Assembly (NCBI GenBank): GCA_035493895.1
Contig: DATJHM010000326.1
Location: forward strand, 1 to 6,695
From: DATJHM01 sp035493895
GTDB lineage: Bacteria; Chloroflexota; Ktedonobacteria; Ktedonobacterales; Ktedonobacteraceae
Length of the DNA: 6,695 nt
Reading direction: 5' to 3'
Below the pieces are notes generated by a model, which was not told the origin of the DNA, searched no databases, and saw nothing but the letters and a program-made list of their open reading frames with translations. A program made the translations under genes and the position numbers. How positions within the stretch are numbered: position 1 is the stretch's first letter; each line of letters opens with the position of its first letter. Shown one piece after another: positions 1 through 6,693 of this stretch.

Positions 1-83
1 AGCGCGTAGCCCTGAGCCTGATCGCGCTGGCGATAGATGGACGGCAGCAGACGATAGAGCCGCTCTTGCATGTCATCTCTCAT
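1..83 (-). CDS. Probable phage tail protein (P2 gpI-like / TIGR02242-like), 5' end only
   Basis: Only the first 27 codons lie in the window and the gene runs off the left edge. The start ATG at 83-81 overlaps the stop codon of the preceding baseplate gene (ATGA at 83-80) and has a GGAGG Shine-Dalgarno seven bases upstream, which selects it over the internal Met at codon 5. The visible N-terminus, MRDDMQERLYRLLPSIYRQR, has the pattern 'LYxLLPxIYRxRD' that opens many small tail proteins encoded directly after the second J-like protein in contractile injection clusters. These proteins are thought to sit at the baseplate periphery and link it to fibres or other baseplate parts. Identity rests on about 20 residues plus gene order. 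That a coding start is present is well supported; the family assignment is an inference. Confidence 0.7.
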   Translation of the reverse strand, partial: MRDDMQERLYRLLPSIYRQRDQAQGYA

Positions 84-3000
84 CGCAAAACCTCCACATC
101 CAGAACTATCCCTTCATTATTCTTTGTATCGATCAGCAGCATCTGCGCTGGCAAAAGCTTGCCATTCTCACTGCGTCCCGCTCTGGCCTCAAGTATCGTA
201 TTGAGCGCTCCCTTTTGAGGCACATCTTTCACATGCAGGCTCTCAAGTTCCACGGCAAGCACATCAGGCACCTGTTGCAGGATAGCGATGATCTCTGAAG
301 CTGTGACATCCTGGGCCAGATCTCGCTGCGCAAAGCTAAATGCCGCGCTGATGGCCCGGGTAGCATCGGCCATAATGGTATCTCGTTGATCGATGCAATC
401 CGGGGAGATAAGCAGTCTGGCCCGCAATTGAAAGTAGAGCAGTTCAAACGAGGCAAGGGAGACAACGCGTGTGGGAGACGTGGTCGCAGCCTGAATGGCG
501 TCCAGCAAATCGCTGTACAGGGCTGAATCCTGTGTGACCGGTGCGCCATCGCTGCCCGCAATTGTTATATAGGCAATGCGCTGGCGACCGCTCCAGAGCG
601 CCTTTACCTGTACCTTGTCGATGCCCGCAAACATACGCGCGAAATGTTCGTAATCATTCAATGAAACAATACGCTGTGTGGTGCTCGATTGGAGAGGTGC
701 CAGCGTGCGCATCTGCTCCAGCGTATCCGGGTTGGTTCCTCCGCTAGCAGGCAAGGGATTCGTGACTTTCTGAATCCCGGCTGGTCGCGTTCTGAGCAAG
801 GTCAGGCTATTGGCCGCGACATTGCCGACTTCCCCGATCCCGATACGATAGGTGGCGGTAAGTCGCTCGGTCCCGGTGGGCAATTTTGCGCTCTGACTGC
901 CTGCGCTAAAGTAAATCGTGGTGTTATCCTGACTATCACGGCGCAGCAGATAAGAGCGGCGCAGCGTATTAAGCTCTTGAATTGATGAAACCTGATGCCA
1001 GCGGACATTGTTGACCATGACGGAGAGTGTGCTCTGGCTGCCAGCAGGGGTTGTCGCTGGCACATAGGTCAGCGGCTTTTGTTTGAGCGCGTAGCGATAG
1101 GCATTGTTTGCCGAGCCACTGTTATCCAGAATTTCGTTCGCGATGGTTTGACCGTGTGTGGCATAGACAATATTCGCGGAGATGACCAGGGTCGCTCGAT
1201 CGTATGCGTTCTGAAGCGGACTCTGAAACGACAGGAGCGTTTGTTCTGTCTGCCGAGTGCCGTCAGTCATGACCTGCTGCTGAACCTCTTTGAGCGTGAC
1301 CATCTCGCCAACGTTTTCATCCTCATCATTGGCTGGCTCATAGGTAACGACCACATTCGCGCTGGTCGTCAACGTGCCGACGAAACCATTGCGATCCCTC
1401 AATAGCCAGGTTGAAGCGCTTGCGTGTGGATCGGCGGGAGGAGCCATCAAGACGTAGGTATCGTCCTGATCAAAAGGCACCTCCTGTAAGCCATCGGCAG
1501 AGGCAAGCACCAGATCCTTCGCAAGCGTATCGAGAATACGAACGCGTGCCCGTTTGCCCTGCACAACCAGGCGGCGATCCGGTGTCAGATCTGGTACCGA
1601 ACTGCTCAGGAGAATACTCGTGCCTTCAACTGGCTCGTCGCTATAAGGGGTGAGTTGCTCGCTCTGCGCGAAAAGGAGAGTGGTACGCCGATCAAAGGTG
1701 CTTAGCTGGTCGGCCCGGTCCACACCGATACAGGTAACTTTTCTGTTCTTCCTATAGTCGCCAGTCACAACCTGAGAGACCGACTCTACTTTATAGAGCT
1801 CTACCTGCTGTTCCTGCTGGAGAATCGCCCATCCTCCAGCCTTCAACGCGGGATAGGCCTTATCAAGATAGATTTGTCGATTCTGCACTTGAAAACGCGA
1901 CCACTGGCCGTCGATATCGGCGCTAGAGATCGTGCCAGCCGCAAAGACGCCGCTGCTATCAACCAGTACATCCTGGATACTGGCAAATGGAGAAGCGGGC
2001 AGATAGTTTTCCCAGTGCGCCCCATCGTCTTGTGAGCGAAAGATCGCGCCATCATGCGTCCCGGCAAAAAGATGCTGTGCGGCGTATGGCTCAAGTACGC
2101 GAATATCGCTGCTCGGTCCTTGCTCCGCCTGCGTCCAGCTTTCGCCGCTGTTGGAGGAGCGATAGATACCATGCTCGGTGCCTGCCAGCAACGCATCATT
2201 TTGTCCAACTGCGAGAGCCTGGATTGCGCCGGGTGTATGCGTGCGTCTCTCTTGTAGCCACTTCTCCGTACGTTCCCAGGCGAGGAATGCGAGAAGCGCG
2301 ACAAGCGCGATGAGCAGCACAGGAAAGATAAGCAGCGCAGAGGTCGCGATAGCATTAAGAAGAATACTTACATTGTTGGGAATATGCAGCGTTTCGCCGA
2401 AGCCGGTATTAAAGTTGAAGATGCACAGGCCAAGCAGCACAAGCGCCCCCACCACGATCCCGAGACTGATCTTCCACCAGACTGGCGGATGCGGCTCGAC
2501 ATCGATGGGAAACGCCCCGGTATCCATCCCGACAAAGGTTTTCGCGTTCAGGTGCGTCGAGACGAAGCCCCATGCGCCTCCATCGGGTTTCTTTTTCGCA
2601 TCGGTCGTGCCCGGATGGATCTGCTGCCAGGTTGCTCCTTGATTTGCGGAGAGAAAGACGCCATCGTCCATGGCTACAGCCAGATAGCTCGTGCCAGATG
2701 CGCTGAATGTGGCGATCTTGCGTACGATGTTCTTTGGCAATGAGACGGCGGCCATCGACTGTCCCGGGATGGAGAAGCCGAGCAGGGTCGTGCGTCGAGG
2801 CGGTTTGCTGACCAGCAGTTTCCAGTTTTTCCCACCATCGACAGCGTAAAAGATACTCCCCGTCGTTGAACCGGCATACATCTTGCCCGCATCACTCACG
2901 GTCAGAGCCGAGATTTTCGAGCTCAGCAAGCCACTGCCGCTCGCTTCCCAGTATTCGCCAGGATTTGCCGAGCGAAAGACGCCGTTATCTGTTCCTGCCA

Positions 3001-4009
3001 GCAAACCAGCCGTTTTATGCAGCGCCAATGCATAGACCGTCGCTGAGGGCAGGCCAATACTCGCAGGCGACCAGTTGGCGGTATCCAGAGGAGAATAATA
3101 GATTCGGCCCTGTTGATAGCCATACAATGCAGCCTTCTGGCGTAGCACAAACACCTGCGGATTGCGGATCAATGTGCTATTATTGCCCTGCTTTGCAGAA
3201 GCTGTCCACGTGACCTGCGTATAGTTCTTCGTACGATTAGCCTCAATTGCTGTCAGCGTGGCGAAGATCCACACGGGCTCTGTATTTGCCGTCGTCGTAT
3301 CCGAGGCAGTCGCGTTCTCGCCGACGATGAGTAGCGAGTCGCCCGCGCGCAAACCTGTAGTGATACCGGCGAGACGTAGCGTCGTCAGGTTGCTCTTGAG
3401 CATATGCCCTTTTTCAAACGTGACCGTGCTGGGCTTGAGCGCGTTCCACTCAACACGTGCCTCAAAATCAGTGCTCGTCTCAAACGTCTGCGGCAATTGT
3501 GCTCTGTCGATCTGTGGACTCGCATTCGTCACAACTCCGAGCGGCTGGACCTGAGTCGGAATGCTCTGTATCACCGTGCCCGCAGGAATCACGCTACGCC
3601 GCACTAATGAAGTGGCCGTCTGACGTACCGTGAAGGCCAGATAGACGCTGGCCGCAACGCCGGGTCGCGGCTCATAACCAACGGCTCCCACTAATTCCTG
3701 GACCGAACGCAGCTCGGTCGCCGTGCGCAGATATCCTTCGTTCGCGATTCGTTCTTGATAGAAGGAGAGGATGTCGACGACCATCGCCCATGTTTCTAGC
3801 AACGCAACCGCCAGACTATCATCTGCGTACAGATCGAGCATACGCAACCCGAGATCCTGGTTTCGATGCAGCGCCAGGTAGGTTTTCAAGCGTTGCAGTG
3901 CGGTCGTGTATGTGCCGACTCGATAGGAAATTTCTAGGCGTCCGGGATCGTTCTCATGCTTGATGAGGATCGTCGGATCACTGCTTTGCAACATCGTTTC
4001 GCTACTCAT
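80..4009 (-). CDS. Large J-like baseplate assembly protein with inserted Asp-box beta-propeller and transmembrane hairpin (1309 aa)
   Basis: Probable baseplate wedge component (Afp12/T4 gp7-position) of a contractile injection system. Residues 30-210 carry the family N-terminus: YRVGTYTTALQRL, LLETWAMVVDILSFYQERIA, EGYLRTATE, GYEPRPGVAASVYLAF, and 'IPAGT..QSIP...QTFET'. After LRQKAALYGY (289-298) the expected short loop is replaced by a propeller (about 301-703) with Asp boxes at 347-354, 389-396, 454-461, 618-625 and 659-666, split by two hydrophobic segments (about 512-533 and 547-577). Family sequence resumes at QIYLDKAYPAL (712-722), continues through VPDLTPDRRLVVQGKRARV (805-823), TYRIGIGEVGNV and 'NPLPASGGTNP' (1053-1094), and ends with the J-type C-terminus 'FAQRDLAQDVTASEI...VPDVLAVEL'. 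The ATG start overlaps the upstream stop (ATGA) and has a GAAGGGGG Shine-Dalgarno. Family and role are confident by motif; the function of the insert is unknown. Confidence 0.9.
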   Translation of the reverse strand: MSSETMLQSSDPTILIKHENDPGRLEISYRVGTYTTALQRLKTYLALHRNQDLGLRMLDLYADDSLAVALLETWAMVVDILSFYQERIANEGYLRTATELRSVQELVGAVGYEPRPGVAASVYLAFTVRQTATSLVRRSVIPAGTVIQSIPTQVQPLGVVTNASPQIDRAQLPQTFETSTDFEARVEWNALKPSTVTFEKGHMLKSNLTTLRLAGITTGLRAGDSLLIVGENATASDTTTANTEPVWIFATLTAIEANRTKNYTQVTWTASAKQGNNSTLIRNPQVFVLRQKAALYGYQQGRIYYSPLDTANWSPASIGLPSATVYALALHKTAGLLAGTDNGVFRSANPGEYWEASGSGLLSSKISALTVSDAGKMYAGSTTGSIFYAVDGGKNWKLLVSKPPRRTTLLGFSIPGQSMAAVSLPKNIVRKIATFSASGTSYLAVAMDDGVFLSANQGATWQQIHPGTTDAKKKPDGGAWGFVSTHLNAKTFVGMDTGAFPIDVEPHPPVWWKISLGIVVGALVLLGLCIFNFNTGFGETLHIPNNVSILLNAIATSALLIFPVLLIALVALLAFLAWERTEKWLQERRTHTPGAIQALAVGQNDALLAGTEHGIYRSSNSGESWTQAEQGPSSDIRVLEPYAAQHLFAGTHDGAIFRSQDDGAHWENYLPASPFASIQDVLVDSSGVFAAGTISSADIDGQWSRFQVQNRQIYLDKAYPALKAGGWAILQQEQQVELYKVESVSQVVTGDYRKNRKVTCIGVDRADQLSTFDRRTTLLFAQSEQLTPYSDEPVEGTSILLSSSVPDLTPDRRLVVQGKRARVRILDTLAKDLVLASADGLQEVPFDQDDTYVLMAPPADPHASASTWLLRDRNGFVGTLTTSANVVVTYEPANDEDENVGEMVTLKEVQQQVMTDGTRQTEQTLLSFQSPLQNAYDRATLVISANIVYATHGQTIANEILDNSGSANNAYRYALKQKPLTYVPATTPAGSQSTLSVMVNNVRWHQVSSIQELNTLRRSYLLRRDSQDNTTIYFSAGSQSAKLPTGTERLTATYRIGIGEVGNVAANSLTLLRTRPAGIQKVTNPLPASGGTNPDTLEQMRTLAPLQSSTTQRIVSLNDYEHFARMFAGIDKVQVKALWSGRQRIAYITIAGSDGAPVTQDSALYSDLLDAIQAATTSPTRVVSLASFELLYFQLRARLLISPDCIDQRDTIMADATRAISAAFSFAQRDLAQDVTASEIIAILQQVPDVLAVELESLHVKDVPQKGALNTILEARAGRSENGKLLPAQMLLIDTKNNEGIVLDVEVLR
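91..95 (-). promoter_or_regulatory. Shine-Dalgarno of the tail protein gene
   Basis: GGAGG on the minus strand with a 7-base spacer (TTTTGCG) before the ATG at 83. It lies inside the last codons of the preceding baseplate gene. It shows that the downstream gene has its own strong initiation signal as well as the ATGA coupling, and it fixes the start. Confidence 0.75.
1901..3109 (-). other. Inserted beta-propeller module (Asp-box/BNR, Ycf48-like) within the J-like protein
   Basis: Residues about 301-703 of the 1309-aa protein. Blade-like units end in S-x-x-x-G-x-x-W Asp boxes: SANPGEYW (347-354), AVDGGKNW (389-396), SANQGATW (454-461), SSNSGESW (618-625), SQDDGAHW (659-666). Degenerate versions sit at 306-313 (SPLDTANW) and at W703. 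Each box is preceded by a strand of the form 'LLAGTxxGVFRS'. The W-to-W distances are 41, 42, 65, then 41 and 37 residues after the interruption, so the natural period is about 41. A fourth unit starts (WGFVS...TFVGMDTGAF, 480-500) but has no Asp box before the hydrophobic segments begin. Asp-box propellers bind ligands or scaffold complexes. No sialidase catalytic set is evident, so an enzyme role is not proposed. Confidence 0.8.
2240..2479 (-). other. Predicted transmembrane hairpin splitting the propeller
   Basis: Residues 511-590 of the 1309-aa protein. The first hydrophobic stretch (about 512-533, containing GIVVGALVLLGLCIF) is followed by a polar loop (about 534-546, NTGFGETLHIPNN). A second, longer hydrophobic stretch (about 547-577, containing LLIFPVLLIALVALLAFLAW) ends at a basic flank (R580, K583, R588, R589). 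By the positive-inside rule both ends would face the cytoplasm, leaving the short loop outside and both propeller halves inside. The reading frame is intact across the segment, so it is not a frameshift artefact. Membrane insertion is inferred from hydrophobicity only. Confidence 0.75.
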
Positions 4010-6165
4010 AGGCCCCCTTCTATCGAGAACAGGATACTGCCGTTTTGTGGGGCATGCTCATCATTATCCAGGCGCGCAATCTCGAGAGGATGGATGATAA
4101 TTTGCTCAACTGTAGAAGTCTCTTGCGTATCCAGACGGTGAAATTGCTCAACCTCCACATCGGCCACCCCGCGCACACTCATCGCTTTGGTCATGATCTG
4201 GCTCAGATAGACGGTCTGACCAAAGGTGAAATTCCCTGGAGAGAAGAAACCAGCAGGCGTATTACTGAACGCTTTTATCAGTGCAGTATGGACCACATTG
4301 CTATAATAACCGGTTTTCAAGCGAACTTTCAGAATGATATGTAAGGGGACATAGTAAGGTGCGCGTATCTCAACTTCATAGCCAGCGGTGCGGAAATCCT
4401 CCAGATAGCGAGCAATGGCGTCTTGAAACGTGCGGTCCACGGTCAGACCTGCTGAACGCTGAACATAGATGAAGACGGTATGCCAGCTTCCAGTCCAACG
4501 CAGCTGCGCAACGGCTTTGATCACCTGGGGATGGCGAGCCACGATCTCTTCGTAATCGGCCTCAGTGACGCAACATTGTTGCGCCTGAAATGCGAAGGTG
4601 GCCTGCAAGCGAGCCTCATCGACGGACTGTGGATTCGTCCCACCCTGCGCGGCCAGCGGATTGCGCACCTGCGTAATACTGTTGTCATTGGCGATGACAT
4701 GGGTCAGCGTCTCGGCTCGCACATTCCCTTTGATGCCCCGCCCAACGCGATACGTAGCCACAAACGTCGTCCCGGCAACAGGCGGCTCGCCGAGATTCTC
4801 AGGGCAAAAATGCAGATAGGCCCGTCCATTCTCCTCTATGTCCACGCTATACGCATTCATGAGAGGCATACTGCTCACCAGATCACGGCGCAATGACCAT
4901 TGTTTGAGGATATTGACGGACAGCGTGCTGGCATTGATGCTCGCCAGCAACAAGAATTGTCTCCTGGCTGGATCGCGCAGTTCCCAGCCCAGGCCATAAA
5001 TAGGGGAGACGCTCACGCCTTCGGAGAGAACAATCCCCAGGGATTCATACAAGAGCTGCCTCAGAGTTGCTGAAAGTGTATCGTTGTTCAAGTCGATGGC
5101 GATAGCCGCATCAATTGTGATTGGCCCAAGGTCATCTTTTTTGCACAGCGTAATGGCAGGCATAGCCTCGGTGGGATCTTGAAAGAGAGCCTGGCTGGCT
5201 GGCAGCAGGAAGGCGGCGTTTTCTTCTTCATTGGATACGCAATGGGTGAGTTCGGGATAGAGAAGATGCGGATGGTAGCGCTGATCTGTTGTCACAGCGG
5301 GAAGCGGTTCGTAATGGACCGTGCGTCCATAATCGGCAAGAAGCATGTTCCCGCACGCCACGCTGATTTGTGCGATATACTCCCCATCATAATGGGTGGC
5401 AATCGTCAGTGGAAACGGTAAAGCATCTTCGACTGCCCATTCGATAGAGACGACCGGCGTTATCCCTACCAGTTCCGGCGTGACTCTGGTCAGACGTACG
5501 ATATGGCGGTGCGAGGTATCAGCATCGAGCACATCACCAGTCTCCACGCCCCTGATCTCTTCCAGCAGCAGTGCCTGACCAACCTTGAGATCCACCTCGG
5601 GAGCGCGTAACTGCGCGCTGGTGGCCCCTTCTGGCAGCAGCGCATCCTGGGCATCCTGCACAAAAAAATCGAGCGTGTTATGTGCGACAAAGAGCTGACC
5701 AGCATACATGGTTTCAAAAACCGTGAGTTGCTGGTCCATAGCATCATTGTAAGCAGGCGAGCCAGTCGAAATGACTGGCACATTGACGAGCTCACCTATG
5801 CGCGTCAGCAAGGGCGTGCCCTGGGGGAGCGTGGTATCACGGCTGACCTCCAGATAGACCCATACACGCGCATTGCACCCTTCATGCAAGACGTAATCGA
5901 GCAGGCGAACATGGCGCTTGATCGAGATGCGCCGTCGCGCTGTGCCCAGGTACGCTTCCGTAGCGACTGCATCCTGATAATAACTGAGGTAGTCGGCCGC
6001 ATAGGCCAGCAACTCAACAATGACGTTGCCAATATCGGCCTCGCTCGGCTCTTTCCATGCGGGCACTCTGGCGGCCAGGTGGTCGAGCATGAACTGACGA
6101 AAACTTGCATAATCTTTTGATAAATAATCTATTTCAGGGGTGAGAGAGAGTGGTTCATTGATCAT
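4006..6165 (-). CDS. J-like putative baseplate assembly protein (719 aa)
   Basis: Probable gp6/Afp11-position baseplate wedge protein of a contractile injection system, TIGR02243-like. The N-terminus has the family opening IDYLSKDYASFRQFMLDHL (12-30), then DIGNVIVELLAYAADYLSYY (44-63), EAYLGTARRR and RLLDYVLHEGCNARVWVYL. The middle shows 'LPQGT', 'VFETM', LPEGATSAQL (177-186), LLLEEIRGVETGDVLDADTS (199-218), WAVEDALPFPL (243-253) and ACGNMLLADYGRTV (270-283), a set characteristic of these proteins. The C-terminal half has TYRVGRGIKGNV (471-482), 'NPLAAQGGTNP' (502-512), VTEADYEEIV, and the J-type end 'FSPGNFTFGQTVYLSQI...VRGVADVEVEQF' (641-675). It has no insert or membrane segment, unlike its downstream paralogue. 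The ATG overlaps the stop of the gp25-like gene (ATGA). No good Shine-Dalgarno precedes it, so translation probably depends on coupling to that gene. T4 gp6 and gp7 form a wedge complex, and the adjacent paralogues here probably do likewise. Confidence 0.9.
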   Translation of the reverse strand: MINEPLSLTPEIDYLSKDYASFRQFMLDHLAARVPAWKEPSEADIGNVIVELLAYAADYLSYYQDAVATEAYLGTARRRISIKRHVRLLDYVLHEGCNARVWVYLEVSRDTTLPQGTPLLTRIGELVNVPVISTGSPAYNDAMDQQLTVFETMYAGQLFVAHNTLDFFVQDAQDALLPEGATSAQLRAPEVDLKVGQALLLEEIRGVETGDVLDADTSHRHIVRLTRVTPELVGITPVVSIEWAVEDALPFPLTIATHYDGEYIAQISVACGNMLLADYGRTVHYEPLPAVTTDQRYHPHLLYPELTHCVSNEEENAAFLLPASQALFQDPTEAMPAITLCKKDDLGPITIDAAIAIDLNNDTLSATLRQLLYESLGIVLSEGVSVSPIYGLGWELRDPARRQFLLLASINASTLSVNILKQWSLRRDLVSSMPLMNAYSVDIEENGRAYLHFCPENLGEPPVAGTTFVATYRVGRGIKGNVRAETLTHVIANDNSITQVRNPLAAQGGTNPQSVDEARLQATFAFQAQQCCVTEADYEEIVARHPQVIKAVAQLRWTGSWHTVFIYVQRSAGLTVDRTFQDAIARYLEDFRTAGYEVEIRAPYYVPLHIILKVRLKTGYYSNVVHTALIKAFSNTPAGFFSPGNFTFGQTVYLSQIMTKAMSVRGVADVEVEQFHRLDTQETSTVEQIIIHPLEIARLDNDEHAPQNGSILFSIEGGL
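4013..4020 (-). promoter_or_regulatory. Shine-Dalgarno of the 1309-aa baseplate gene
   Basis: GAAGGGGG on the minus strand ends three bases before the ATG at 4009; taking GAAGG as the core gives a spacer of six. It lies within the last codons of the 719-aa gene and supports this Met as the start, together with the ATGA overlap. Confidence 0.6.
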
Positions 6166-6527
6166 ACTCGCTGGCTTTCATTCTTAAATTGTGAAACCAT
6201 CTGTTTCCTCGTTTGTTTGATGACATAGGATACGTTGATATTTAAAGTAGAGTCCTCAATCGTAATCTGTACCATTTGTACCTGAATGAGATTGCCCAAC
6301 CATTGCTGCAACGCGCCCTGTACCAGAAGTTGGACGGCAGAGATGATCTCAGTATTGCTCGTGCTAAAGACAAAGCGTGATAAGCTGGTGCCAAATTCGG
6401 GAAGGTTGACCCGTTCGCCCGGTGCCGTAAAGAGCACCTGTTCAATCAATTGTTCAATATGTTGTTCGTCATTGGCACTGGCGAACAGTCCGTTCTGATC
6501 CACCTTCAAAGGATAGGCAATGTTCAT
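6162..6527 (-). CDS. gp25-like baseplate wedge protein (GPW/gp25 family, 121 aa)
   Basis: Small wedge/sheath-nucleating baseplate protein of contractile tails (T4 gp25, Afp9, TssE type). From the Met at 6527 the protein begins MNIAYPLKVDQNG and is 121 aa, the usual family length. Family hallmarks are HIEQLIEQVLFTAPGERVN (23-41) followed by PEFGTSL (43-49), the region that includes the conserved 'E-P-R-like/GER...FG' core, then LVQGALQQWLGNLIQV and a C-terminal beta hairpin (VQITIEDSTLNINVSYVI). In T4 this protein connects the wedge to the sheath baseplate end. An in-frame extension to a TTG at 6587 is possible but has no Shine-Dalgarno and runs beyond the family's usual N-terminus, so it was not used. 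The stop overlaps the next gene's start (ATGA at 6165-6162). This is the first recognisable gene of the visible operon. Confidence 0.9.
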   Translation of the reverse strand: MNIAYPLKVDQNGLFASANDEQHIEQLIEQVLFTAPGERVNLPEFGTSLSRFVFSTSNTEIISAVQLLVQGALQQWLGNLIQVQMVQITIEDSTLNINVSYVIKQTRKQMVSQFKNESQRV

Positions 6528-6539
6528 GGCAATTGATGT

Positions 6540-6548
6540 CCTCCTCCC
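6540..6548 (-). promoter_or_regulatory. Strong Shine-Dalgarno upstream of the gp25-like gene
   Basis: GGGAGGAGG on the minus strand, the best ribosome-binding sequence in the window. The distance from its 3' end to the ATG at 6527 is 12 bases, longer than usual. An in-frame ATT at 6533-6531 sits six bases away and would add two residues. It excludes the in-frame ATG at 6557 and TTG at 6587 as starts, because both lie upstream of it. Confidence 0.7.
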
Positions 6549-6625
6549 TATAGACATTTCGTAGAGTCGCTGCTTGTCTGCGCCCAATACGCATCAATCT
6601 AAGAATAGCTGAGACATTCAAGATG

Positions 6626-6693
6626 GCCGGTGGGGGCCGTGGACCGGCATAAAGCCCGGTCCCTACCTCGGCCTTTTTTCGAGGGTTGGGACC
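6626..6693. repeat. Cluster of overlapping GC-rich palindromes in the intergenic region
   Basis: Three inverted repeats share arms. GCCGGT (6626-6631) pairs with ACCGGC (6643-6648). GGACCGG (6641-6647) pairs with CCGGTCC (6656-6662) around an eight-base loop. GGTCCC (6658-6663) pairs with GGGACC (6688-6693), with an inner CCTCG/CGAGG stem. The hairpins overlap and so would be mutually exclusive in RNA. No T-tract directly follows any stem on the minus strand, so this is not a simple terminator for an upstream gene. The form is that of a dispersed extragenic palindromic repeat, but repetition elsewhere in the genome cannot be seen from this window. Confidence 0.5.

Noticed and set aside
1843..2355. 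170-aa open frame on the minus strand within the large baseplate gene
   Set aside because: It is an out-of-frame shadow of the propeller/hairpin region. The frame of the 1309-aa protein has continuous family motifs on both sides.
2240..2479. Hydrophobic segments as a frameshift or assembly artefact
   Set aside because: The frame is open throughout. The segments have normal helix-like composition, polar loop and basic flank, and blades resume in the same frame afterwards.
2178..2642. 154-aa and other plus-strand open frames opposite the baseplate genes
   Set aside because: They are antisense to well-supported coding sequence, show no recognisable domain and have low-complexity, Arg/Ser/Pro-rich compositions typical of shadow frames.
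1901..3109. Sialidase or other glycoside hydrolase function for the Asp-box region
   Set aside because: Asp boxes are structural motifs found in many propellers. The arginine triad and other catalytic residues of sialidases are not recognisable.
6528..6587. N-terminal extension of the gp25-like protein to a TTG at 6587 (141 aa) or an ATG at 6557
   Set aside because: Neither has a Shine-Dalgarno. The strong GGGAGGAGG lies inside the extension, and the family N-terminus aligns with the Met at 6527.
6590..6625. Promoter with TTGAAT as -35 reading leftward
   Set aside because: No acceptable -10 lies 16-18 bases downstream. The nearest AT-rich hexamers are at 8 and 14 bases.
6641..6679. Intrinsic terminator formed by the GGACCGG hairpin and the TTTTTT at 6674-6679
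   Set aside because: The T-run is 11 bases past the stem on the plus strand and inside another palindrome. On the minus strand no T-run follows the stem.
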